From assembly GCA_964582225.1 (NCBI GenBank), contig CAZORA010000021.1, positions 1 to 41,883 of the forward strand: a stretch of 41,883 nucleotides of DNA, in the 5' to 3' direction. The position numbers were made by a program, and so were the translations under genes. The notes beneath the pieces were generated by a model. That model did no database searches. It saw only the letters and a program-made list of their open reading frames with translations, and was not told the DNA's origin. Origin of the DNA: Dokdonella_A sp964582225. Lineage in GTDB: Bacteria; Pseudomonadota; Gammaproteobacteria; Xanthomonadales; Rhodanobacteraceae. Each line of letters starts with the position of its first letter. The first letter of the stretch is position 1. Below are positions 33,562 to 41,883 of the stretch, piece after piece.

Positions 33562-34266
33562 TCAGCGCGCGCGCACCAGAATCACCGTGATGTTGTCCGA
33601 GCCGCCGCCTTCCAGGGCCGCCAGAATCAGGTGATCGACACACTCCTGCGGGCTCAGGTCGGTCCGCCGCAGGATGTCCGCGATGGCCGCGTCCTTCACC
33701 TCTTCGGTGAGTCCGTCGCTGCACAGCAGCAGCTGCATGCCGGGGCGCAGCTCGCCCGTACGGCTCTCCACCCGCAGGCTCGCCGGATCGGTCACGCCGA
33801 GCGCCTGGGTAACCACGTTGCGGTGCGGGTGGGTGCGCGCCTGCTCCAGCGTAATGGCGCCCGAATCCACCAGTTCCTGCACGTAGGAATGGTCCTGCGA
33901 GATCTGCCGCAGATCCCCGTCCCACAGATAGACCCGGCTGTCGCCCACCCAGGCAATCTCGAACTGCCGACTCTCGCTCATGCGCAGCGCTGCGACGGTC
34001 GTTCCCATCGGCAGGGTTTCCGCGCGCCGCGCGGAGTGCCTGATGATTTCCTCGTCGGCGCGCTGAATGGCCCGGACGAGCTCGATCCCGCCGCGCACTT
34101 CGGCTACCAGCGTATCGCGCGCAAAGGCGCTGGCCACCTCGCCGTATTCGTGACCTCCCATGCCGTCGGCTACGAGCCACAGACCGAGCTCCGGATCGGC
34201 GTAATAGGTGTCTTCGTTATGTTCGCGGCGCAGGCCGACGTGGGTGGCGTGTCCGAATTCGATCAT
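33562..34266 (-). CDS. PP2C-family protein serine/threonine phosphatase
   Basis: This 234-residue soluble Stp1/PrpC-type phosphatase removes phosphate from Ser/Thr residues using two metal ions. Metal and catalytic motifs are RREHNED (with Asp19), VADGMGGH (Asp34), GDSRVYL, CSDGLTE (Asp184) and GGSDNITV (Asp224). There is no HAMP or membrane domain, so it is not a SiaA-type phosphatase. No kinase gene is adjacent. The ATG at 34266 gives the typical MIEFGHATHVGLRREHNED start. Confidence 0.93.
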   Translation of the reverse strand: MIEFGHATHVGLRREHNEDTYYADPELGLWLVADGMGGHEYGEVASAFARDTLVAEVRGGIELVRAIQRADEEIIRHSARRAETLPMGTTVAALRMSESRQFEIAWVGDSRVYLWDGDLRQISQDHSYVQELVDSGAITLEQARTHPHRNVVTQALGVTDPASLRVESRTGELRPGMQLLLCSDGLTEEVKDAAIADILRRTDLSPQECVDHLILAALEGGGSDNITVILVRAR

Positions 34267-34425
34267 GCGGGAGATCTGCTTTCCTGCGGCGGGGCGGTCG
34301 CCATGCGACGGGCGAATTCGGGCTCATCCCTGATGCACCCGAGCCATAGAATGCCGTCTCGCTTCGCTGCCGTGCAAGTGCGTCCGCAGCAGCGCGCGTG
34401 AACCGCGGACCGAGCGTCCGTCCGG

Positions 34426-35250
34426 TCACTCCTGGCAGCCCGGACACCAGTACAGGCGGCGACCGGCAAGTTCCTCGCGGCGGATTGTCCCGCCACAGCG
34501 GGGACAGGCTTTTCCTGCACGGTTGAAAACCCGGAAACGGAACACGTTCTCATGCGCCGTCGACAGATCCCGGCGCAGGTTACTGTCGACATCCTCGGCG
34601 AGCCCACGGGTTGCGTAGCTGCGGCGCGGCACGGCCAGAAGCGCCGCCGCCAGCGCCGCGAGTTGGGTATCAGCCAGATCGCGCGGCCGCCAGCGTGGCG
34701 CGATCCGCGCTTCGAACAGCACCTCCGAGCGCAGGTAGTTGCCCATGCCTGCGAGGAAACCCTGATCGAGCAGCAGGCCCGCCAGTCCGCGCTCGGCAAA
34801 CCGGAGCTCGCGCAATCGTTTCTCGACCGCCGCCGGGGCGAGCCGCGGATCCAGCACGTCGGGGCCCAGGCGGGCAAGGAAAGGCTGCTCGCCGAGCTGC
34901 GCGGTTGGCCACAGCTCGATCGCCGAAGCCGAGTAGAGCAGGGCAGACGCGCGGGCGTTGGACAGCGCCACGCGCAGGCTGCGGCTGCTTTCCGGGCGCG
35001 CTCCCGCAGTGGTGATTACCCAGCGCCCATACAGCTGGTTGTGCGAATACATGCTCTCGCCGCCGCTGAAGTGGATCAGCATCGCCTTGCCGCGCGCCTC
35101 GACGCGACGCACGCGCTGGCCGAGCAGCTTCAGCCGGCGGGCCCGCCGGGCGAGCTCGGGAAACGCAAACCAGACTTCGCGCAACACGCGTCGATCGAGC
35201 GCGGCGGAAAGCTGATCGGCGACGCGGTGGATTTCTGGACCTTCAGGCAT
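34426..35250 (-). CDS. nei: Endonuclease VIII (DNA glycosylase/AP lyase)
   Basis: It removes oxidised pyrimidines and cleaves the abasic site. The 274 residues begin MPEGPEI, giving the catalytic Pro2 and Glu3 after methionine removal; this decides the start at 35250. Lys55 lies in ARGKAMLIHF. MGNYLRSEVLFEARIAP is the helix-two-turn-helix region, and the C-terminal zinc finger uses Cys249, Cys252, Cys269 and Cys272. The LLDQGFLAGMGNYLRSE form favours Nei over MutM. Confidence 0.95.
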   Translation of the reverse strand: MPEGPEIHRVADQLSAALDRRVLREVWFAFPELARRARRLKLLGQRVRRVEARGKAMLIHFSGGESMYSHNQLYGRWVITTAGARPESSRSLRVALSNARASALLYSASAIELWPTAQLGEQPFLARLGPDVLDPRLAPAAVEKRLRELRFAERGLAGLLLDQGFLAGMGNYLRSEVLFEARIAPRWRPRDLADTQLAALAAALLAVPRRSYATRGLAEDVDSNLRRDLSTAHENVFRFRVFNRAGKACPRCGGTIRREELAGRRLYWCPGCQE

Positions 35251-35399
35251 GCACGCAGTATTGCGCGGCGCCCGCAAGTTCTCTTGACCCCGGTCATCCG
35301 TCGACTGGACCCGATATCGAGCTGCAAGCATTGCAGTTGACCGGCGTCGACGGCACGGTTTCAATACGCGCGCAGGGGCGCCACCAGCGGAGCGTCACC

Positions 35400-36746
35400 A
35401 TGACCAAGCGCCATGTTCTCTCGCTGTTTTTCCCGTGCTTGCTGGCCGTCTGCATGGACGCGGATGCCGTCACCTGGCAGGTGGGTCCGGGCCGGGCCTA
35501 CACCACGCCCGCCGCGCTGTTCGATGCGGTGAGCCTGCAGCCTGGCGACCGGGTCGAGGTCGACGGAGACGCCGACTACGCCTCCTTCAAGGTTCCCGAC
35601 CAGGTCGTGGGTACTGCGCAGAATCCGATCGTGATTTTCGGCGTGCGCGTAAACGGGCGGCGTCCGCATGTGCGTGACGGCGTCAATACGGTCAAGTTCG
35701 AACACTCGCACCACGTGGTTTTCGAGGCCTTCGAGATCACCGGCGGCAGCTCCCGCTGCGTCTTCATCGAAGCCGATGACGTGACTCTTCGCGATCTCCT
35801 GGTCCACGACTGCCCGGCCCACGGCATTCTCAGCGCCGACCTGGGCTCCGGCTCACTGACCTTGGAGTACAGCGAGATCCACCACGCCGGCAGCGGCACC
35901 ACGCGCCATGCGTTGTACATCCAAAGCGACGAAGTCGCATACCCAGGTTCGGTGTTTCGCATGCGCCACAACTACGTGCACGATGGCAGCGGCGGCAACT
36001 TGCTGAAGAGCCGGCACGAACGCAGCGAGATCTACTACAACTGGTTCGAGGGCGCGGCGTATCACGAGCTGGAGCTGATCGGTCCCGACGACTGGGAGCA
36101 GGAGCCGCCCTGGACGCCCGATCTCGTTCGCGAGGACGCCGACGTGGTCGGCAACGTGATCGTGCACAGCGGCAGTTTCGGTGCGGTGATCCGCGTCGGT
36201 GGCGACGGTGGCGACGGCACCGGCGAGAGCCGGGGGCGCACGCGCTTCGTCAACAACACGATCGTTCTGACCTCCGGCGTCGAGGCCACGGTGTTTCGCA
36301 TCTTCGCCGGCATCCAGTCGGTCGAGGCGCACAACAACGTGCTCCATTCGACCGGCGGCGCGCTACGCGTCGAGCGCACCGTCGAAGCCGACTGGGTCGA
36401 CGGGCGGCAAGTCGGCGGCAGCAGTAACTGGGTGCGAAGCGGCGCCAGCTACCTGCCGGCGGAGTGGACCGACACCATCCAGGGCAGCGATCCGGGTTTC
36501 GTGGACCTGGCGGCGTGGAACCTGAACCCCGCCGCCGGCAGCCCTCTGCTCGACGCCGGCGACGCCGCGCCGCAGCCGATTCCCGGCTATCCACTCACCG
36601 CGCCCTTGTTTCCGCCCGCGTTCCAACCCCTGCGTGCTGCAATCCGTCCGGGCGCGGGCCCACCGCGACTCGGCGCGGGCCGGATCGACATTGGCGCCTT
36701 CGAACGTCAGCTGGATGCGATCTTCAGCGACGGCTTCGAATCTTGA
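35400..36746 (+). CDS. Secreted right-handed beta-helix protein with C-terminal IFSDGFES motif
   Basis: This 448-residue protein has a signal peptide (1-23, ending near DADA then VTW) and a long parallel beta-helix (about 40-370), with repeated short strands such as NYVHDGSGGN, YYNWFEGAAYHELELI and NNTIVLTSG, as in pectate-lyase or right-handed-beta-helix proteins. NPAAGSPLLDAGD and GAGRIDIGAFE are frequent at the end of such proteins. The last residues, IFSDGFES, recall a C-terminal motif of many exported Lysobacterales proteins. No catalytic site can be assigned. The ATG at 35400 has GGAG upstream and starts the signal peptide. Confidence 0.85.
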   Translation: MTKRHVLSLFFPCLLAVCMDADAVTWQVGPGRAYTTPAALFDAVSLQPGDRVEVDGDADYASFKVPDQVVGTAQNPIVIFGVRVNGRRPHVRDGVNTVKFEHSHHVVFEAFEITGGSSRCVFIEADDVTLRDLLVHDCPAHGILSADLGSGSLTLEYSEIHHAGSGTTRHALYIQSDEVAYPGSVFRMRHNYVHDGSGGNLLKSRHERSEIYYNWFEGAAYHELELIGPDDWEQEPPWTPDLVREDADVVGNVIVHSGSFGAVIRVGGDGGDGTGESRGRTRFVNNTIVLTSGVEATVFRIFAGIQSVEAHNNVLHSTGGALRVERTVEADWVDGRQVGGSSNWVRSGASYLPAEWTDTIQGSDPGFVDLAAWNLNPAAGSPLLDAGDAAPQPIPGYPLTAPLFPPAFQPLRAAIRPGAGPPRLGAGRIDIGAFERQLDAIFSDGFES

Positions 36747-36925
36747 ACTCCGCGCCGGTGGCGGCGACCCACTCCAGCGCGATGGCCGCCAGCAGGCCGT
36801 TCAGTGTCCAGGTGAAGGGCGGCGCCGAGCCGACGTCGATGAGCGTCGCTCGGAAAAGGCAGATTGCCGCTGTAGCGGAACGCGCGCGGGGCGCGCGGAG
36901 TTGGCGGTCCAAGCGAGATCCTGCT
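36747..36925. other. Non-coding junction between core and accessory region
   Basis: I see no gene supported on either strand. A minus-strand frame reads FTWTLNGLLAAIALEWVAATG near 36755-36820, which could be a leftover of a lost gene, but start and context are missing. The accessory region appears to begin in this stretch. Confidence 0.35.
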
Positions 36926-36927
36926 GT

Positions 36928-37240
36928 GAATCGCACCGGGTTCAGTAGGCACCTTTCGACCGACCCCGCCCCGAAGAATTCGAGATCGAAACGGTCGGGC
37001 AAATCACGCAACGAGGTCACGGGGTGGTCGATGTGTCGTTCCGGCTCGGCGTAAGCCGGCGCAGCCTGTAGTAAGTGGATCAAGGCCTACGGCGTGCCCA
37101 AGCCTGAGCATCCGGCGCAGGCGACGCAGGTCGAGAATCCACGCCGACTGAAAGCCGAGCTGCGGCGCGTGACCGAGGAGCCTGGCATTCTGCAAGAGGC
37201 CGCAGCGTACTTGCCAACAAGCCCGGGTAACGTGCGCGCA
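36928..37240 (+). mobile_element. Decayed IS3-family element: left end and orfA relic
   Basis: From 36955 a frame reads RPRPEEFEIETVGQITQRGH, then VVDVSFRLGVSRRSL, and hits two stops at 37069-37074. After a one-base shift it continues SKWIKAYGVPKPEH, then ENPRRLKAELRRVTEEPGIL and QEAAAYL to about 37240. This is the helix-turn-helix and leucine-zipper layout of IS3-family OrfA. GTGAATCGCACCGGGTT at 36926-36942 looks like an IS3-type terminal repeat. OrfB with the DDE catalytic domain is gone, so the element is inactive. Confidence 0.78.
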
Positions 37241-37316
37241 TGTGCAAGGCGACGCAGGTTCACCCCCAGCGACCACTACGCCTGGTAGGCCGAAGCGCAG
37301 AGTCCTACGATCGAGG

Positions 37317-39176
37317 ATGAACATCCCCGGCAACGAAATGCCGGTGTATCGGGAGCTGTGGAAGCACATCGGCAAGCGCATGCCGAAAAAGGGACGCGGC
37401 AAGGGCAGCCGGCTCGACCCCCTGAGCCTGCCGGTGGAACTGCAAACCGCGCTCGAAGCCCTCTACGGCCACTACAAAAAGGTGTTCGAGCACTGGCAGA
37501 AGGCGGGTATCAAGGTGCCGCCGTGCTTCATCGTGGTGTGCAACAACACCTCCACGTCCAAGCTGGTCTATGACTTCATCTCCGGCTTCCAGCAGGAGAA
37601 CGACGACGGCACCAGCCAGCCAGTGAAAGGCCGCCTGGAGCTCTTTCAGAACCACGACGAACACGGCAACCCGCTGGCGCGCCCGCGCACCCTGCTGGTG
37701 GACAGCGAGCAGCTGGAATCCGGCGAGGCGCTGGACGACCACTTCCGCAGCGTCGCCAGCGACGAGATCGAGCGCTTTCGCCGCGAAATCATCGAACGCA
37801 CCGGCGACGCCCACGCCGCCGATAACCTCACCGACTCCGAACTGCTGCGCGAAGCGATGAACACCGTCGGCAAGGAAGGCCGCCTGGGCGACTCGGTGCG
37901 CTGCGTGGTGTCGGTGGCGATGCTCACCGAAGGCTGGGATGCCAACACCGTTACCCACGTGCTGGGCGTGCGCGCCTTCGGCACTCAGCTCTTGTGCGAG
38001 CAGGTGGTGGGCCGCGCGCTGCGCCGCCAGTCCTATGAGCTTAACGCCGAGGGCCTCTTCAACGTCGAATACGCCGACGTCCTGGGCATTCCCTTCAACT
38101 TCACCGCGCAGCCCGTAGTGATCCCGCCCGAGCCGCCGGCGGAAGTGATCCGCGTGCGCGCCCTGCGCCCGGAGCGCGACGCGCTGGAAATCCGCTTCCC
38201 GCGCGTGGTGGGCTACCGCGTGGAGCTGCCGCAGGACCGCCTGCAGGCCGAGTTCAATGAAGACTCCGTGTATGAACTCACGCCAGAAAAAGTCGGCCCC
38301 TCGCGCAACCTGCAGGCGGGCATCATCGGCGAGGCGGTCGAGCTGAACCTCAAGCATCTGGACGACGTGCGCCCGTCCACCGTGCTGATGCACCTCACCA
38401 AGCATCTGCTCTACAGCAAGTGGCGCGACGCGGGCGACGCCCCGCAGCTGCACCTGTTCGGCCAGCTGAAGCGCATCGCCAAGCAGTGGCTGGACACCTG
38501 TCTCGTCTGCACGGGCGGTACCTTTCCCGCCCAGCTGCTCTATCGGGAACTGGCCAACGAGGCCTGCGAGCGCATCACCGCCGCCATCACTCGCGTGGAG
38601 CTGAAGCACGGCCGCCCGGTGAAAGCGGTGTTCGACCCCTACAATCCGGAAGGCTCTACCCGCCACGTCGCCTTCAACACCAGCCGCCGCGACCGCTACG
38701 AAACGCTCGGCCCGCCGCCCAAGAACCAGGTCAACTGGGTGATTCTGGACAGCGACTGGGAAGCCGAATTCTGCCGCGTGGCCGAAAGCCACCCCAAGGT
38801 GCTGGCCTACACCAAGAACCACAACCTCGGCCTCGAAGTGCCGTATCGACTGGGCGCGGAGACGCACAAATACCTCCCCGACTTCATCGTCAACATCGAC
38901 GATGGCCACGGCGCAGACGACCCCCTGCACCTGATCGTGGAAGTGAAGGGCTACCGGCGCGAAGACGCGGTGGTGAAGAAGATGACGATGGACACCTACT
39001 GGGTGCCCGGCGTGAACGCATCCGGCAAATACGGGCGCTGGGCGTTCGCCGAGTTCACCGACGTGTACGAGATGCAGGACGACTTTGCCGCCAAGCTCAA
39101 GGAGCACTTCGACACGATGCTGGTGCGGGTCTCCGCGGCAGCAGCCCAGCCTGCTGCGGACGGGGGCACGCGATGA
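37317..39176 (+). pseudogene. 5'-truncated type III-like restriction endonuclease (Res) subunit
   Basis: The remaining 620 codons match the C-terminal part of a Res/superfamily 2 helicase-nuclease of about 1000 residues. Homology-like sequence starts at NIPGNEMPVYRELWKHIGKRMPKKG. Helicase motifs V-VI are present (SVAMLTEGWDANTVTHVLGV and CEQVVGRALRR), and the PD-(D/E)xK nuclease near the end has KYLPDFIV and LIVEVKG. The Walker A and DEAD-type motifs, normally in the lost first part, are absent. No ribosome binding site lies at the first ATG (37317). The IS3 orfA relic ends within about 80 bases upstream, so an IS-linked deletion probably removed the start. Activity as a translocating nuclease is not expected. 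Confidence 0.85.
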
Positions 39177-39178
39177 AC

Positions 39179-39245
39179 TTGCAATTTCCGCTTGTTAAAT
39201 TGCAACATACGGCACAATATGCAATTTACACCAAGCCAATTGCAA
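39179..39245 (+). promoter_or_regulatory. Array of four TTGCAA-type boxes upstream of fic
   Basis: TTGCAATTT (39179-39187), AAATTGCAA (39197-39205), ATGCAATTT (39219-39227) and AATTGCAA (39238-39245) alternate in orientation. The box centres are 21, 19 and 21 bases apart, which puts them on one DNA face. A weak promoter (TTGTTA 39192-39197, 17 bases, CAATAT 39215-39220) lies among them. The stretch is markedly AT-richer than its surroundings. Confidence 0.75.
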
Positions 39246-39252
39246 CTTCGTC

Positions 39253-40407
39253 ATGAAACGCGGCCTCACCGGACATTACCTGCCGATTGCCACCCTCGGG
39301 GAAACCTGCCGCGCGTTTGTTCCCAACCCGTTGCCGCCCGTGCCGCCCCTGCAGTTGGACGAGCGCATCCAGTCCCTGGCCGAGGAGGCTGCCTTGGCGC
39401 TGGGCCGGCTCGACGCCCTCTCGGTGTTGTTGCCCGATCCGCAAGTGTTCCTGTACGCCTGGGTTCGCAAGGAAGCGGTGCTGTCATCCCAGATCGAAGG
39501 TACCCAATCTTCGTTGTCTGACCTGTTGCTGTTTGAGGCCGAAGGCAGCCCCGGCGTGCCGATGGACGACGTACGCGAAGTGTCCAGCTACGTGGCGGCG
39601 CTCGAACTCGGCATTGCTCGCCTGCGCGAAGGCTTCCCGCTGTCCCTGCGCCTGATCCGCGAAATCCATGCCGTGCTGCTGCGCGACGGGCGCGGTGCCG
39701 CCAAGTCGCCCGGCGAGTTCCGCCGCAGCCAGAACTGGATCGGCGGCAGCCGTCCCGGCAACGCCGCCCATGTGCCGCCGCCGGCTGACCTGGTGATGGA
39801 GTGCATGGGACAACTGGAAAACTTCCTGCACGGCAAGCCGGTAGCCACTCCGGCACTGATCCGCGCGGCACTCGCCCATGTGCAGTTCGAGACCATCCAT
39901 CCGTTTCTCGACGGCAATGGCAGGCTTGGACGCCTGCTCATTGTCTTCCTGCTGCATTCCGAGGGCGTGCTGCGCCAGCCCTTGCTGTATCTGTCCCTGT
40001 ATTTCAAACAGCACCGCAGCCGCTATTACGGCCTGCTGCAATCGGTCCGTCTCGATGGCGACTGGGAAGCCTGGGTCACGTTTTTCCTCGAAGGTATCAT
40101 CCACGTCGCATCGCAAGCCGAAGCCAGCGCGCACCGCCAACTTGCCTTGTTCCGGCAGCATCAGCAGCAGGTGCGCGATATTGGCCGTGGCGCGGCCTCC
40201 GCACTGCGCCTGCTCGATCACCTCCAGCGCCACCCCGTCACCACCGCACCGCGCGCTGCCGCAGCGATCGGCGTCAGCTTCAATACCGCCAAGAGCGGGT
40301 TTCGCGCACTGGCCCAGCTCGGCATCGTCCGCGCCGCCGATGACCGCAAATACGCCAAACACTACACCTATGTCGACTATCTCGACCTGCTGAATCAGGA
40401 CGCCTGA
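39253..40407 (+). CDS. Fic family protein (class II, with winged helix)
   Basis: Fic proteins transfer AMP (or another phosphate-containing group) to target hydroxyls. The 384 residues start MKRGLTGHYLP, a typical start for this group. The inhibitory helix motif (S/T)xxxE(G/N) is Ser78-Ser79-Gln-Ile-Glu82-Gly83 (LSSQIEGTQSS), which makes it class II, self-inhibited. The Fic catalytic loop HPFLDGNGRLGR starts at His216. Residues 310-380 form a C-terminal winged helix. No Shine-Dalgarno precedes the ATG; four TTGCAA boxes do. It ends one base before the methyltransferase gene, so the two are co-translated or co-transcribed. Confidence 0.93.
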   Translation: MKRGLTGHYLPIATLGETCRAFVPNPLPPVPPLQLDERIQSLAEEAALALGRLDALSVLLPDPQVFLYAWVRKEAVLSSQIEGTQSSLSDLLLFEAEGSPGVPMDDVREVSSYVAALELGIARLREGFPLSLRLIREIHAVLLRDGRGAAKSPGEFRRSQNWIGGSRPGNAAHVPPPADLVMECMGQLENFLHGKPVATPALIRAALAHVQFETIHPFLDGNGRLGRLLIVFLLHSEGVLRQPLLYLSLYFKQHRSRYYGLLQSVRLDGDWEAWVTFFLEGIIHVASQAEASAHRQLALFRQHQQQVRDIGRGAASALRLLDHLQRHPVTTAPRAAAAIGVSFNTAKSGFRALAQLGIVRAADDRKYAKHYTYVDYLDLLNQDA

Positions 40408-40408
40408 C

Positions 40409-41883
40409 ATGGCCACCAGGAAACCCAAAACTCCCCTCAGCGTCGAAGCCCTCAAGCACGAGCAAGCCTCGCGCAAGAACATCCCCACGGCGGAGTACCA
40501 GGCCGTGCTGGCCAAGACCGAACAGGCGCCGGTGCGCGTGGCGATGGAACGGCGCAACCGTGATCTGGACCCGCAGCTGGTCTGGCGCGGCAAGGAGGCG
40601 CAGGATGAAGCCGATCTCGTGGTGCAGGCAGCACCGCTCTACATTCAGGAGAAGGTGCATCCCAAGGTGCTGGTGGATGAGCTGCGTCGCGAAAGTGATG
40701 CGCGGCGCGAGGCACGGGCCCAGCAGCAGCCCGATGCCACCATCGACCTGTTTGCCGACTTCAACGGCCTGCCCAACGAGGCTGCGCGCACCGAGTTCTA
40801 CCAGCACGACGCGCACTGGGCCAACCGCTTCATCCTGGGCGACAGCCTGCAGGTGATGGCCAGCCTGTCCGAACGCGAAGGCTTGCGCGGCAAGGTGCAG
40901 TGCATCTATTTCGATCCGCCCTACGGCATCAAATTCAACAGCAACTTCCAGTGGTCAACCACCAGCCGCGACGTGAAGGACGGCCAACCTGATCACATCA
41001 CCCGCGAGCCCGAGCAGGTCAAGGCCTTCCGCGACACCTGGCGCGATGGCATCCATTCGTATCTGACCTACCTGCGTGACCGGCTGACCGTGGCGCGGGA
41101 TCTGCTGACGGAGAGTGGGTCGATCTTTGTGCAGATTGGCGAGGAGAACGTTCATCGTGTCCGCGCTGTGCTCGATGAGGTATTCGGAGACGCGAATTTT
41201 GTCAGCCAGATCAACTTCAAGACCACGGGCGGCGCGGGTTCGCCAACTGGCGGAACTGAAACACTCGCCTCGGTGAACAATTTCATTCTCTGGTATGCGA
41301 AGAACGGCGCGGCGATCAAGTACCGGCAGCCCTATCGCATCAAAGGTGAATTGTCAGGCGGTGCTGCGGCCTACAACAAACTCGACTTCTTCGATACGGA
41401 GGAACGACGACAAGCATCGGAGGACGAAAGGGATGTCGCGCCCGGAGGCTCGCGTCTCTTTCGTTGGGACAATTTGACCAGCCAAAGCTCTGGCGGCCCC
41501 CAATACTTCGATGTTGCGTTGGACGGAAAGACTATTCCAGTTGGGAAGAGTGGCTGGAAAACGACTACGGCGGGCATGGAACGCTTGAGTAAAGCTAAGC
41601 GCATCGGACTGGCAGGAAAGACCCTCAGCTATATCCGTTACATCGTCGATTTCCCGGTCTATCCCATGAACAATTCTTGGGACGACACCGTCACCGCAGG
41701 TTTCGCGTCGGACAAGATGTACGTCGTGCAAACGAACCCAAAGGTGATCGAGCGTTGCATGTTGATGGCCACCGACCCCGGCGACCTGGTGCTCGATCCA
41801 ACCTGCGGCTCCGGCACCACGGCCACCGTCGCCGAGCAATGGGGCCGCCGCTGGATCACCATCGACACCTCGCGCGTGGCGCT
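40409..41883 (+). CDS. Adenine-specific DNA methyltransferase (type III Mod-like), 3' end outside the window
   Basis: The frame is open from the ATG at 40409 to the window end (491 codons). It is a beta-class amino-methyltransferase: catalytic motif IV DPPYGI at 169-174 comes first and the AdoMet-binding motif I DPTCGSGTT at 463-471 comes last, with the target-recognition region between. The first 130 residues are charged (RKNIPTAEYQAVL). AGGA nine bases before the ATG suggests direct translation. It would methylate the recognition site of the adjacent, now truncated, restriction subunit. Residues 260-450 are encoded by lower-GC DNA with different codon use. Confidence 0.93.
   Translation, partial: MATRKPKTPLSVEALKHEQASRKNIPTAEYQAVLAKTEQAPVRVAMERRNRDLDPQLVWRGKEAQDEADLVVQAAPLYIQEKVHPKVLVDELRRESDARREARAQQQPDATIDLFADFNGLPNEAARTEFYQHDAHWANRFILGDSLQVMASLSEREGLRGKVQCIYFDPPYGIKFNSNFQWSTTSRDVKDGQPDHITREPEQVKAFRDTWRDGIHSYLTYLRDRLTVARDLLTESGSIFVQIGEENVHRVRAVLDEVFGDANFVSQINFKTTGGAGSPTGGTETLASVNNFILWYAKNGAAIKYRQPYRIKGELSGGAAAYNKLDFFDTEERRQASEDERDVAPGGSRLFRWDNLTSQSSGGPQYFDVALDGKTIPVGKSGWKTTTAGMERLSKAKRIGLAGKTLSYIRYIVDFPVYPMNNSWDDTVTAGFASDKMYVVQTNPKVIERCMLMATDPGDLVLDPTCGSGTTATVAEQWGRRWITIDTSRVA

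Noticed and set aside
33562..34266. PP2C phosphatase as the missing SiaA partner of siaC-siaD
   Set aside because: It is a small soluble Stp1/PrpC-type enzyme without the membrane and HAMP parts of SiaA and lies 21 kb away.
37305..39107. Minus-strand open frame of 600 codons opposite the restriction subunit
   Set aside because: Shadow of the Res reading frame; the plus-strand product has clear helicase and nuclease motifs.

Overview
The window is a high-GC chromosomal segment from a gammaproteobacterium. The mtnA-gyrA neighbourhood, the sucA-sucB-lpd operon, SlyX, the GtrA and DUF2058 proteins and a secreted protein ending in IFSDGFES together suggest the order Lysobacterales/Xanthomonadales, near Rhodanobacteraceae, Dokdonella or Wenzhouxiangella. 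This placement is an inference from gene content; no rRNA or other taxonomic marker is present.

Layout. 1-2.5 kb holds the 3' end of a large secreted multi-domain adhesin-like gene. 2.7-7.4 kb carries mtnA, a GtrA-family membrane protein and gyrA, followed by a relic of a secreted-protein domain. 7.7-9.6 kb (minus) has metY and a peroxiredoxin. 9.6-11.2 kb is a heat-shock unit (sigma-32-type promoter, hsp20, cbpA). 11.4-12.5 kb is a siaC-siaD cyclic-di-GMP pair. 12.5-20 kb (minus) has a PilH-like response regulator, an AcuI/YhdH reductase and the 2-oxoglutarate dehydrogenase operon sucA-sucB-lpdA. 20-23.9 kb (minus) has a GNAT two-domain protein, purB and a CorC/HlyC-like membrane protein. 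24.1-25.5 kb is fumC. 25.5-28.2 kb (minus) is an operon of a small exported protein, a YtrA-type GntR repressor and an ABC-2 exporter, driven by a strong promoter with an operator-like palindrome over its -10. fkpA (28.6-29.4 kb) lies between two inverted 130-bp MITE-like repeats. 29.7-32 kb has ugd, slyX and a DUF2058 gene. 32-35.3 kb (minus) has phaB, phaR, a PP2C phosphatase and nei. 35.4-36.7 kb is a secreted beta-helix protein. From about 36.8 kb an accessory region begins: a decayed IS3-family orfA, a 5'-truncated type III-like restriction subunit, a Fic protein and the start of an adenine-specific DNA methyltransferase that runs off the window.

How the genes work together. The core genes cover the TCA cycle (sucAB-lpd, fumC), sulfur amino acids and methionine salvage (metY, mtnA), purines, DNA topology and repair, envelope folding and polyhydroxybutyrate control (phaB under a PhaR-type site). 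The points most worth a second look are: a SiaC whose regulatory threonine position reads as alanine, with no siaA/siaB kinase-phosphatase pair beside it; four TTGCAA-type boxes at 19-21 bp spacing in front of fic inside a restriction-modification locus; a restriction subunit that has lost its ATP-binding half next to an IS relic; and the inverted repeat pair bracketing fkpA.
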